Source of the DNA: Trifolium pratense
Taxonomy: Eukaryota; Streptophyta; Magnoliopsida; Fabales; Fabaceae
Assembly: GCF_020283565.1 (NCBI RefSeq)
Contig: NC_060064.1
Coordinates: forward strand, 11,614,337 to 11,678,336
Length of the DNA stretch: 64,000 nucleotides
Direction of reading: 5' to 3'
The position numbers were made by a program, and so were the translations under genes. The notes beneath the pieces were generated by a model. The model was not told the DNA's origin, made no database searches, and saw nothing but the letters and a program-made list of their open reading frames with translations. Below are positions 24,629-35,535 of this stretch, in pieces; the stretch's first letter is position 1, and the number at the start of each line of letters is the position of its first letter.

Positions 24629-26764
24629 CTATAGATCGGTTCCAGACTCCGCATCATCATTCTTATTTATTCGAATTTTCATAGAGAGTCGTCCATCTTT
24701 GAAGTAATCATATCTAACATAAAGTGCACCTGATGGCGGATATGCGCGGTCCTCGACATTCACAGCTTCAGATTTTAGTTGTAGAACACGATCTTGACAC
24801 AAAACTAACATTTCAAAACTATACCTTGGCTTGGACTTATTGGGTCCAATATGGTAAAGATTCAGCTTCTTCACAATATAGTGAGTCTTACAAGTAATAA
24901 CAAATAGTTGTCCGTCATTCATCGCTTGAAAAATAGTGACATCGTCTTTAATGTGTATGAAGGCGGAGAAAACTTCATCGTATGTAAATGGTGGTACACG
25001 AAGTTGATGATTTGTCCTAAAGTGCTCTCCTAACACCGTAGTATTGGCGCGAAAGTTGCAATCTGTTTCAGGACATAGGCATGGAGAAAAAACACATGAC
25101 TTAATGTGTGCATGTCTTTGAGTATGCTTTACCACCTCCTTACAACCATATGGTTCATTGTCACATGCTACTTTCATACATTTTGGTTTGCAAGAGGCAC
25201 AAATAATGTGGCCATTGGTACACTGAATTGAAGACATAATTCAAAAACATAGACTAATGTTAGGTTTTGCATATAATAAATTAAGGATTAGTTCAAAAAA
25301 AAAAAAAAAATTAAGGAATCAGTCGATTATGGAAATAAAACAATGTGAATAAGGAAATCATGGTAAATTGCAAATATAAAATATAGCATCAAAGGTAAGT
25401 GTACTTATACTATAAATTTGTCATGAATTCCCTAAAAAAATAAAATTTGTCATGAATTCGTTTGAATCTTAGTCACTTCAAAGTTTGAATTCATTTGATT
25501 GATGAATGTATGTTCACATTTTTATTTGATGCAAATCAATGTAATCTTTAGGCTTATCACTATACAATAAATGTGTAATAAACTAACTTGTAGTTAAATG
25601 TTTTTTTTGGTTCACGTAGTTAAATGTTTGTGAATGCACAAATAGTGTACTCCAATTTAATTAGAATTTCATATTCAAAACAAATGTATGAAAAAATCTA
25701 AGAAAATATTGACATATATCATTGTTTTTCTTACATTACAATAAAAAATTGTTCTTTATTTATTTATTAAACAAAAATGTTGTTTAATAGAGAACAAGTT
25801 ATAGCTGATAGAAGTCCTACATTGCCTAGAGATATGACATAGATAGTCTTTATAAGTGTAGTGTAAACTTCAACTCTCAAGCTAGCTTTTGTGGTTGAGT
25901 ATAGATCTCTCAAATTCTAATATGGTATCAGAGTCTATCCTAGATCCATTTGTTATGAAGACCTCCTATATTTGGGGCACCCGTTGTTGTTGATTCCACG
26001 TTCCAGCTTGTTCAGTCATGGACGTGAGGGGGTGTGTTAGAAATCTCACATTGGCTAGATTTATGACATAAATAGTCTTTATAAGTGTAGTGCAAACCTC
26101 AACTCTCAAACTAGTTTTTGTGGTTGGGTATAGAGCTCTCAAATTCTAATAATAACGAAATTCACAAATGTCATAATTAAAGTCAAATCATGGGTGCACA
26201 CATTTCATCATTTTAAGCGAAAAATGTTCATAGATGATGAATTCATTGCAAAACTCATTGCATTTCATTCAATTCAGATGATGCCATATTTGTAGGGAAA
26301 TTTTAATATGAACCACTTCATCAAGTGACCCATGATGGACAAGTCATGAATAACATTATAACGAATATGAATTTTACAAAATTCATCGTTGGATTGAAAG
26401 TTTATATCATATAGATCATCCATAGAAAAATTTAGAAAAATTGAAAATAATTTGATATGTTATTGAGACACATCAAGATTAACAGTTTATTAAATAACGT
26501 AAATCTTGATAGATCTTAATAACATATCAAATGATTTTCAAAAAATTTTAAAAAATTTATGGATGATCTATACGATATAAACTTTCAATCCAACAGTTTG
26601 AATTCGATTTGACAATGGTATATACTATAACTATTTTTTTTATTTATATAAGAAATACTCATACTACACAAAATAAAATTAAAAATAGATAATGAATAAG
26701 AAAAAACCTCGACAGCAAAAATACTCGAACACTTCTGACAAAATTTACAATCCAACGTCTCCAT
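24629..26764 (-). CDS. SINA-like protein with truncated RING
   Basis: Two exons on the minus strand: exon 1 about 26764-26708 (METLDCKFCQKCSSIFAVE) and exon 2 25222-24629 (from CTNGHIICASC); the junction is in phase. SINA proteins are E3 ubiquitin ligases with a split RING, a SIAH zinc finger and a C-terminal TRAF-like domain. Seen: the first RING cysteines, CTNGH and CASC; then directly CDNEPYGCKE, HIKSCVFSPCLCP and FRTNH of the SIAH zinc finger; then a beta-rich C-terminal region ending SGTDL. The usual 25-30 residues between CASC and the SIAH finger, with the second Cys pair of the RING, are absent, so E2 binding is doubtful. About 221 residues, shorter than typical SINA-like proteins (~280-330). 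A further upstream exon is possible. Intron 1 (1.5 kb) holds a TRIM and a palindromic MITE. Could be a functional RING-less paralogue or a decaying copy. Confidence 0.7.
25806..26151 (+). mobile_element. TRIM (miniature LTR retrotransposon)
   Basis: Two 117-bp LTR-like repeats (25806-25922, 26035-26151) share TCTTTATAAGTGTAGTG and CTCTCAAATTCTAATA. Immediately after the first is TGGTATCAGAGTC, the initiator-tRNA-Met primer-binding site; just before the second is the purine tract GGACGTGAGGGGG. The internal region is ~112 bp and non-coding. The flanks ATAGC/ATAAC may be a decayed target duplication. It lies in the SINA-like intron. Confidence 0.8.
26350..26615. mobile_element. Palindromic MITE-like element
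   Basis: Two arms of ~120 bp are inverted copies: GATATGTTATTGAGA on the left and AATAACATATCAAAT on the right, TATCATATAGATCATCCAT and ATGGATGATCTATACGATAT, and so on outward. They are separated by a short AT-rich loop near 26480. A half copy occurs at 28306-28440. Lies in the SINA-like intron; a transcript would form a long hairpin. Confidence 0.7.
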
Positions 26765-26829
26765 GTTGGAAAATGCAGCATCAACGGCTTTAGAATTTTC
26801 TCCCCTTTGGTGCTCTCCTCACTATAAAA

Positions 26830-29640
26830 AGATATGAAATTTGCAATAAGAAAAGGAGTTACATATATACATGTGATACATAATAAAAATAATGACTTTG
26901 GTCAAAGAATAAAATAAAAAAGTAATTTAAATATAATCGTGTCATTTTGAACTATTCTAAAATTAATTTCTAGATAATAATTTTACCGGTTTTGGTCAAA
27001 AAGACAATGATAATGTTACCTTAAGAACTAGTAATAATTTATTATCAGTCAAACATATATTTTTATATATAATTAAATTTTCTTATATTTTATGTAGTGT
27101 GTTTGGTGTTGTGTGTAGTATGTGAAAGCAGTTTACAAATCAAAAGAAACATATGTACCATTCTATAACTCAAAAAAAATTAGTGTAATGGGGTGGTGTA
27201 TTAATAAAAGACTTAAATATATATTTGGTCTCTCAATTTTTTTAAAAATGAAATTTTAGTTCTCTTATTTTAAAATTTGGTTATTTTGTCCCTAATTAAA
27301 CTTTTTCATAATTTTTATCTTTCACCTTGAACATCGAAGTGTTAACATTGTTGCGGGTACCATTTTCTCCATTAGTACTTGAAAATCACATCATCACTAA
27401 CCAAATACAGATCTGACGATTCTATCTCACCTGAAGAACATTCTCATTTGAACCATCCGTTCAAATTGTGCTTTTCAATTCAGTCAGAGAGACAGAGATG
27501 AAGCTGCACCTGTCCATGGAGGCAAACAATATTTTTTTATTTGAATATGTAGCTATCTCAATAATATTATTTAGCTACACAAATGAGTTTATTTGTCAAA
27601 AACTAGTAAAAATAGAAAAGTTAAAAGATATTCACTTCTTTAATAGATATATTTTATCTTAATACTTTCAATATCTTAAGCAATTACAAAGAGAGTTTTG
27701 TTAACAATAAAAATTGTTAAACGGACTATTTGGTTCTATGAAGAAAAAAAGTGGGAGGAAAGAAAATTACAGAAATCAATTAATGAACTTAATTAGATTA
27801 TTTTATAGTCAATGTTCATTCATTGATATCTGTAATTTTCTTTTCAACTTTCTTTCCATAGAATCAAACGGAAGTATGTTTCTTTAGATCTCACCCCCTT
27901 GTAAAAAAATGTCTAGCTTCGCCACCAGCCAGAGAAATTAAGAAAAATAGAGGACATGTAATACTACAATGATGATGGTAACATAAAGGAGGCAGTATGC
28001 AGACACTTGGGAGTCAAGTAAACAACGAAACCACGTTAGAATAGAGGATGAGAGATACATCCAATAAGAAAATAAGAAGAGGAAAGCTAATAACTATATA
28101 TTGTGCAAAAAATTATTGTCAAAAAAAAAATATTCTGCAAAAATTATTTGAATTTGAAAAATTAGGGTGCACAAATCACCTAAGAGTTAAAGAACATAAG
28201 CAATGAAAGAAATCGCTTAAACTTCCAAATATTAATGACTCTTATTATATAAGGACACATTATTCGGCCATCTAACATGAAAGAGTAGTTCAAATGGTGC
28301 ACAAGTCATAAATAACATTATAATGGATTCGAATTTTATAAAATTTATCGTTCGATCGAGAGTTTATATCATATAGATCATCCATAATTGTTTTAAAAAA
28401 ATTGAAAATCATTTGATATGTTATTGAAATTCATAAAAAATAAACGTTTATGAGTTTTATTGAATATCATTAATTTAATGACATATTATATGCCAAAAAA
28501 GTAGTTTTCTCTCATTTTCCCAGGAAAAAAAAAAAAGTAGTTTTCTCTCATCAAATAGTTTCCTCTCTTTGGATCTCATGACCCTCTTACATGCCAAAAA
28601 AGAAATAGCAAATAAAGATTCAATCCAAAACAAATCTAACAATACTTATGTATATAATAAAACCACTGGAAACTTGTTTGGAATAACAACTTATTTGCGG
28701 TTTATAGCTCCAATGCTTGTCAAATTTATATTATTATTATATAAACTCAAATGAGCTAATTCAAACATGTCCAAAATCAATCCAAAGAATATTAGACAAA
28801 CAAACACCAAAATTATTTTTTCAATTTAATAAGACTTTACGCCATATTTGACATCAACGTTGAATATATTTTGGGTTCCTTTAAATATATTAACTTTTTA
28901 TTTTTAGTTCTTTTAAAATTTCTTTCTAACTTTAGATTTTCAATTTTTCGGTTGTCAATTTTAGTCTCTTGTATTTTTACAAAACTTCATGTATCATGTT
29001 TCAAATAATTTTTTTAAAATCATATCATTATTTAGATCTTAAAATAACATTAGTTTAATAATTTAACTATTTAATCTTTATTTTTTGTTAACTTATTTAC
29101 AACACCAAATTAAGATAAAATTGTTAAACTAAAGATTAAATACACAATTAAACTAATAATATATCAAAGTCTTAATAATAATTTTTTGAAGACTACGTAT
29201 CCGGCCCACATATATCGACTAATGCGAGAAACAGAAATCTCACCGCTCGCTTGCGAGGGTGTCCATTTAAATTTAAAGTCATGGATTTTTTTACTCTCTA
29301 TGGACTGACCCAACATAAAAAGTGACACCGGAAAAATTTGAACCTAAAACTTTAAAGAAAAAAAATCCAAAGACTCAAACTTTCACCACCAAACCAATTC
29401 ATGTGATTCTAAAATAATATGTCATCAAAAGAAAACATTTCAAATATGTTACATAAACTTTTACTATAAAAAATGAGATATTAAAATTAAAACCTAAAAA
29501 TTTAGATGACCATAATTAAAATAAATAAAATTGAATAACATATTTAACTCTTATTTTTATGTGTAAAATAAACATCACTTCTCCTTTGTAAGAGTGATAT
29601 CTCTCACTCACAAAAACCAATCTCAGCCTCACAGCGCCAT
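26830..29640. other. Intergenic, dispersed repeat fragments
   Basis: AT-rich, no supported gene. Contains a half copy of the palindromic MITE (28306-28440) and two copies of legume-type 'tttagttcttttaaaatttc' repeat sequence (27220-27310, 28865-29000). A probable minus-strand tRNA-derived SINE lies at 29225-29410, with a B-box-like AGGTTCAAATTTTT. Confidence 0.4.
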
Positions 29641-29669
29641 TATCATTTTTGAAGTACCCAATCAACTTA

Positions 29670-32600
29670 ATGACAATGCAATCGCATCTTCTGGTGGGAC
29701 CCATCTCAATCGCTGCTCATGCTACTGCCGCCGTTGATTCTAACTCTAACTACCTCTCCGCCGCGCCTCGCCGCCGTAGATATCTACTCGTCTCAGCAGC
29801 TTCATCCTCTTCAACTTCAGCAATCAACGGCGGTGGCGACCACTACACCTTACTCGGCGTCGCTCGTTCTGCCGACGCTGTTGAAATCAAACGTGCTTAT
29901 CGCCTCCTCGCTCGCAAGGTATTCCAATTATCTTCCTGATAGATTTCTCATTTTCGAAACTTCGATTACGTGATTGTAATTTTAGGTTTGTTGCTATGAA
30001 TGAAGGCGTTATAATTTGCTTTGGAACTGTTTTCAACATTTTCTTGCTCGTTGGGATATTTTGTTTCGTTGCAGTATGGTGTGAACTTTTCAACTTGTTG
30101 TTACTTGTTTTTAAGCTGCGCAGTTTGGATGTGAAAAATTAAGTTGAATTTTACGTGTCTTTTTATAATTTGTTTTGCTAATTGAGCGTTGAATTTGAAC
30201 TCATTACCATTGTTAGTTGTTACTAACACACGGTAGGATGGCACGATTGGTAGATAACCGGGTCACTTAAGTATGTGGTCAGAGATTCGGTTTAAGATCG
30301 GTATGTATAGAAGAACATATATTGAGATATTTTAACCTCTTAAATGAATCTCGGTAGCTCTAGGAATTAGTCTGTAGTCCTAGCTGAGGATCCTTTGATT
30401 TCACCCCAAACTCTTGCAAAACCAGACTTTATAAAATGCAAGATGTGCCTAATCAATCTTCCCCAATGATACTTCGTTTTTTTTCGAAATAAGCAGTTGT
30501 TCATTTCTTTCCATATAAATCAATTGCACGCCAACCAAATCAATTGAAGGAATTCCTTAGATTTGCTTTACATTAGAAAATAAACCACAAAATTGTGTAG
30601 CATGAATATGGGTATTATTAGGTAAAACACTAAAAATCCAACATTAGAGTCCAAATCCTACCGAACATGGGACATTCAAAACAGAGATGGTTAAGTTTTC
30701 CTCAATAGTGCAACCTATAACACAATCTAGAGAATTGGAATTGACTCCACCGTGCCTAAAAAGGCTAGTTGGTAATCAGTTTTTCAACAATTTCCATGCA
30801 AAGACCAAGAGTCCAAGACTTTTAGAGGCGCTAATTTGTTCCGCATGATATCTTTGGCATCCTGAAACCCGGGCTCTGAAGATAAAGAATCATGTACAAA
30901 GTACTTATACTCTCCTTTGAAAGAATAATGTCCTGTTTGATCAAGCCTCCAATTCCATCTGTCATCTGTATTAACCTGCAAAAACACATTAACCAACATC
31001 CCTATACATTCCAACAGAGATTCTTCTTCCCAAGCGAATAACCTTCTCCTACATCTCCATTCTCTGCCCACCACCCTCCACATCCCACCCTGATCTATAC
31101 ATATCCCCAATAGTGATATTTTTATCAACAACCACACCATGTGAAATTTACTCATAGTTTCGTACGAGTTTACTTTATATCATATTACAAATATATGAGA
31201 TATCTCTACCCAAAAAAAAATGAGATATATACTTATATAATACAATAAATACATCGATAATTTAAAATTTCAACTCAACTATAATGCAAAAAACTACATG
31301 AACAAAATCAAACCTAACAAAGAAGATAATGAACTGAATGTAAAGATTTAGATGAAAATAATAAGTAAATCAAAATCTCTGTTAAAAAATTATCTGAGTT
31401 TACTGAGTTCACTACGAGTCTAGTCAAGTAAACTCGGTTGGATTTCCGAGTTTGCTAAAATTTGAATTTACAGTTGAGTCAACTCAAAATTGATACCTAA
31501 ATTTGTGGAATCATTAACTTGCAATTTTAACAAACTTAGTTTGGTTAACTTAACCAGCATCAAAACCTATACTTTATTATTCAGCTGATCGACTCATTAT
31601 CCATTTTCATCTTATGGCAACACTGAATGCAAACCAAGGACAAAATGGTTGCGTCATTAATGATTTTCAGTGTTGCTCACTGGCCACCCAAACAATGTCT
31701 GATCTGATGATGGAGCTTGGAATATGGACAATGAAGTTGATGTGCCTGAGCTTCACTCTCCATGACTGTGCCAGATGGTGAAGCATCTTGTTTGATTCTT
31801 AGAGAATCTAAACAACAATAACAACAACCAAGCCTTTTCCCACTAAGCAGGAACACATTTTTCATTGATGCTATTAATGGAATTGTTCTTTTTTATGGGC
31901 AATTCTTCTTCCCAGATGCCAAAAAGCTCCTTGACTCCTTGTTGCTGTTAATGGCTGCTTCTACCCTTTGCCATTGAGAGGACTAGTTGCTCATCGCTTA
32001 TTGGCTAAGCTTAGGCATAACTACGGTTGTTGTTCCTTTTCATTTTTAGATCAACTTGGTTGAAGGCTTAAACTGATCCACTTTAGAATTGACTTTAACC
32101 CCATACTGATCTATAAGTGGCAAAAGACTGATAGCTGTTCATGTAATTTGGCTTCTTTTCGGTTCAATTTGGTTTTTTAAATTTATTAGCTCACCCATAA
32201 TTCTACTTCATTTGTGCTACATCATATCCAACCTCTTGCAACATACACATTTTGGATTTTCATGTTTAATTTTTGAATTCTCCATTTTTGCTCATAGAAT
32301 ATATCTTTCAGGAAGAAAGTATCTTTGAATTTAGATGTTTGCTTTTAATAGGAAGTCTCTAATTTATCCCTGAACAAAAAGTTCATGACTATCATTTTGC
32401 TGTGGTTGCAGTATCATCCTGATGTTAGCAAGGATTCACATGCTTCTGAATTGTTCAAGAGTATCCGTCATGCTTATGAAGTAAGCAATCATTCCTCAAC
32501 TTTTCTTTCTTTATAGAAATAATTGTCTTGTAACAGGGATTAGATTTCATCTTTTGTGGTGACCTTAATGTTATTTAAGAGAGAAAATATTTACATTCTT

Positions 32601-33353
32601 TTGTGGTGACCTTATTGTTATATTGAAATTTCACCGTTAGAGGCTGAAAGAGAAAAATAATTTACCTATCATTGATTTTTAATGAGTGCTTTTGAAAATA
32701 AACTTACTAATATTATTCTGTATGATATGTATTTCTATATCCTTAAACAGGTACTATCCGATGAAACAACGAGAATTCAGTATGATCGAGAACTTCAATC
32801 CAGTCACAAGCCATACCAAGAAAAATGGAGTTACAGCACTGAATTTGAAGATGATGTAAGAAGCTATCGATGGGCTTACATGAGGAAGAAAATGCGTAGT
32901 GAAAGATACCGGGAGTATTACAATATCAACGAGGATTACTACAGCAGTGAAACAGATGAGAAGGAAGAGGAAGAAAATTTAAATGAAGAAAGAGGTTCAT
33001 TTATCGAAGTCATTAGATCAGCATTCTTGTCATTATTATTATTCCAAACATTAGGATCCCAACTCTCCCTTACATTTAGCAGTCTGACAGCATTGTTTGA
33101 TAGGAAATTAGATGCCGGCTACAAAGTTGGTTATGTAATTGCATGGATTTTGGGCGGGAGGGGTGGCGTAATATTAACATTGTTCTTATCATTTGCAAGT
33201 TGGGTTTTTGGGAAAACCAGTAGTAGTGTGGTTGCATTGTTTATGGTAGCTATGTGGGTTGGCTCTTCCCTTTCAAGTTACGCACCACTTCCCCAGGGTG
33301 CTCTGTTAACACTTATCTACATGTCCATTAAGCTGCAATCTGACCAAATATAA
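29670..33353 (+). CDS. J-domain membrane protein, probably plastid-targeted
   Basis: Three phase-0 exons: 29670-29918, 32412-32480 and 32751-33353, 306 residues. The J domain (about 57-122) has DHYTLLGVARSAD and EIKRAYRLLARK in exon 1, the catalytic HPD (residues 85-87) at the start of exon 2, and ELFKSIRHAYE / VLSDETTRIQYDREL across exons 2-3. J domains stimulate Hsp70 ATPase through HPD. Residues 1-53 are rich in Ser, Ala and Arg with few acids, resembling a chloroplast transit peptide. An acidic stretch (about 172-187) is followed by three or four hydrophobic segments (about 194-218, 231-259, 264-281 and 289-301), so membrane anchoring is expected. An alternative start is the ATG two codons downstream. 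Intron 1 is 2.5 kb and contains a LINE remnant. Specific partner and role unknown. Poly(A)-like AATAAA motifs lie near 33460-33495. Confidence 0.88.
30235..30430 (+). repeat. Possible tRNA-derived SINE in J-protein intron
   Basis: A tRNA-like head (GGCACGATTGGTAGATAACC, A-box-like) is followed by unrelated sequence. No clear target duplication was found, so the assignment is tentative. Confidence 0.3.
30730..31160 (-). pseudogene. LINE ORF2 fragment (zf-RVT region)
   Basis: Minus-strand translation contains GGMWRVVGREWRCRRRLFAW, then DRWNWRLDQTGHYSFKGEY and NKLAPLKVL. This is the zinc-binding RT-associated region found near the end of plant LINE ORF2. It is truncated on both sides, lies in intron 1 of the J-protein gene and is antisense to it. 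Confidence 0.75.
31800..31860. repeat. Plant dispersed repeat motif
   Basis: AACAACAATAACAACAACC followed by AAGCCTTTTCCCACTAAGC, a phrase recalled as common in dicot interspersed repeats. Full element not delimited. Confidence 0.35.
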
Positions 33354-33793
33354 AGGTCATGTCTTTGCTAGTATTTCTTTTTTCTGATTTGTATTATGTC
33401 AATTTTCTTTTCTTTTTTTTAATTGTAAATATGTTTGTACATTATAACACATTTCTGTAAATAAATGCAAGCCATTTGCTGATGATAAATAATAAAGTGT
33501 GATATGGTTATAAGATGGAATATGCAAATTTCAATCATCTCATTTCTCAGTCTATGCATCTTGTAGGCATTGAAGGGGATGGATCTTCAAAATGAGACAT
33601 AAAAGACTGATTTTTTTTTCTTTTCAAAATTATTAGAATTCTACAAGATGTTTAGTACTTATTAAACCACCAATTAATACCAGAAAAGAAAAAGGAAAAT
33701 GAAACTCTGATATTTACAAAGTTTCTGTCACATGACATCCATTGGTGAAGAAAAGAAATAAAAGAATTACAAGTTACTGCAAAATATGAATTT

Positions 33794-34144
33794 TTAAGAG
33801 CTCTGCAGTTGTACATGATCATTTGAGGACCTCAAATGTTTCCAAAGATACCTTCCACTGGCCATGTCAACGAATACCCAAAATCCATTCTTAACCATCT
33901 GAAACCAAAGTAACATTTCTAGTTAGCACAAATAAAGAAGTAACAAGAAAAAGAGAGTATAAAGAAATTGTTGAACTGTGATTACCTTTATGAAACTGAA
34001 ATGTTCCTTGTTGGAGGAGGATTTATCCTTGCGCTCGTGATCAGTGAAGTCAATCTCCGGAGTGGTGGAGCTCATGGTGGTCCACGCAAAATAAGCGGCC
34101 AAGACGGCCGAGAAGAAGATCAAGATGAACCTAAGAGGACACAT
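33794..34144 (-). CDS. Small single-pass membrane protein, 87 aa
   Basis: Two exons on the minus strand: 34144-33986 (53 codons, MCPLRFILIFFSAVLAAYFA to HFSFIK) and 33898-33794 (34 codons plus stop, MVKNGFWVFVDMASGRYLW to QLQSS). The splice is clean (AAG/GTAATC donor, TTTCAG acceptor) and in phase 0. A hydrophobic segment at about residues 5-20 is a signal anchor or signal peptide, followed by a polar, Lys/Ser/Asp-rich linker. The conserved-looking block GFWVFVDMASGRYLW follows. It looks like a small uncharacterised plant protein family with the same start and SGRYLW block; that is from memory and not verified. Convergent with the J-protein gene, 3' ends ~440 bp apart. Function unknown. Confidence 0.7.
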
Positions 34145-34870
34145 ATCTTCCAATTTCAAAGCAACAAATTGATGACAAGCCAAACAGAAAATTCCAGAAT
34201 TGTATTTTATTTTCTTTGGTGAGCAAGTTCAAGAATTGTATAGTATATGTATTGTGAGATGCTAGAATGTTGAGGTTGAGTTGTTTTTATATGATCTATT
34301 AAAGGAATAAGTAAAAAAAGGAGGAAAAGCGCGTTGGCTATTTGCTTTGTCCTTCTCTTTTTGACTTTTCTTTGTGATTATATTGTTGACCTTAACAAAC
34401 AAACAAACATTATTGCATGATGCTGTATTATACATTATATTTACATTGTCAAAGTCAAAGATGACTCTTTCTCTTTGCAAAATGTTGGATTGTGTCCATT
34501 GATCTTGATGAAAACTGAATTTAGTAAAAAAAAATATTAAATTGCAGATATCCATTGATTGTGTGCAAATGTTAATGTATTTAACTATTTATTAAATAAA
34601 AATATAACAGTGTAATAAATAATTTTAATTAAAGCATTCTAATTTTCCTATAGTATTTTATAAGACCCTTTCCTAAATCTTGAGCGAGTCTTCTAAAACT
34701 TATTTATGAGAGAGATATTTTGGAGGGTGGCATCCTATATCTTGAGCTGGTCTCTTGATGTCTTTTAAAAATAACAAATCTAGCTAAACAAAAGTAATAA
34801 ATCTAGCTAAAATAATAAAATACTAAAGAAATCCTCTTATATCAGAGTAGGAGGCGGACTGCGTATTAAA
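34145..34870. other. Upstream region of small protein, no further gene
   Basis: AT-rich. The first ~150 bases would contain the promoter of the minus-strand small protein. No other feature recognised. Confidence 0.35.
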
Positions 34871-34879
34871 AACTTAAGA

Positions 34880-35235
34880 GCATTTATTAGGTAAGTGGAA
34901 ATGGAAATTACTATCTGACAAAACAGTTTGTGGTTTAAGGCCTTAGCTAGTAAAAATTGGGAGGCAAATGGTACGTAGAATTATTGTGGAGATGGAGAAT
35001 ACTCCGTTAAAGAAGCACATGAGATGAGACAAGACAATTACGGAGAAACCATCAATAGATGAAGAAATGAAATTCACAGCGGCTTGGGATAAATATGTGC
35101 CGTTGAAAGTAGCAGTTCTAGCATGGGGATTATTTGAAAATATATAGGATTCCTTTGATTCGAAGGATAATTTATTCAGAAGAGGAGTACTGAATGAATT
35201 GCACAACAATGTTATTGCAAACAGTTTGAAGGGTT
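34880..35235 (+). pseudogene. LINE ORF2 fragment
   Basis: Plus strand, with stops and shifts: GKWKWKLLSDKT, then KFTAAWDKYVPLKVAVLAWG, then a broken SKDNLFRRGVLNE. This is the zinc-binding RT-associated region of an L1-type ORF2. Isolated and decayed. Confidence 0.7.
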
Positions 35236-35347
35236 ATGTGGAACGGTAGGGGTGTGCATGGTCGGATAATTTGACAAACCAAATCATATCCAAACCGAAA
35301 CCATTTAATTGAATTTGAATTCATAACCATAACCATATTTTATTATA

Positions 35348-35522
35348 GGGTCATGTTAACATGTGCCCTAAGGGCACATGATAAGATACCTAAATATAGA
35401 AATTTAGTATTTAATGATACAAAATATTAAATGTTAAAAGAGTTGATTACAAGATTTTCAAGAGCATATTTCCACATTTATCTCATTAAAATGTGCCTTA
35501 AGGGCACAGGTTAACATTTTCC
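35348..35522. mobile_element. Mutator-like MITE (GGGTCATG family)
   Basis: 175 bp beginning GGGTCATGTTAACATGTGCCC and ending in the inverse GGGCACAGGTTAACATTTTCC. Flanked by the 9-bp repeat TTTATTATA (35339-35347, 35523-35531). Same family as those at 41758 and 51536. Confidence 0.8.
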
Positions 35523-35535
35523 TTTATTATAAACC

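Noticed and set aside
27468..27662. 64-codon plus-strand ORF
   Set aside because: Isolated, AT-driven composition, no splice partner or recognisable motif.
29719..30093. ORFs overlapping exon 1 of the J-protein in other frames
   Set aside because: Shadows of a GC-richer coding exon; the J-domain frame and splice donor decide the true frame.
34943..35209. 88-codon minus-strand ORF
   Set aside because: Opposite strand of a decayed LINE fragment; the plus strand carries the recognisable LINE words.
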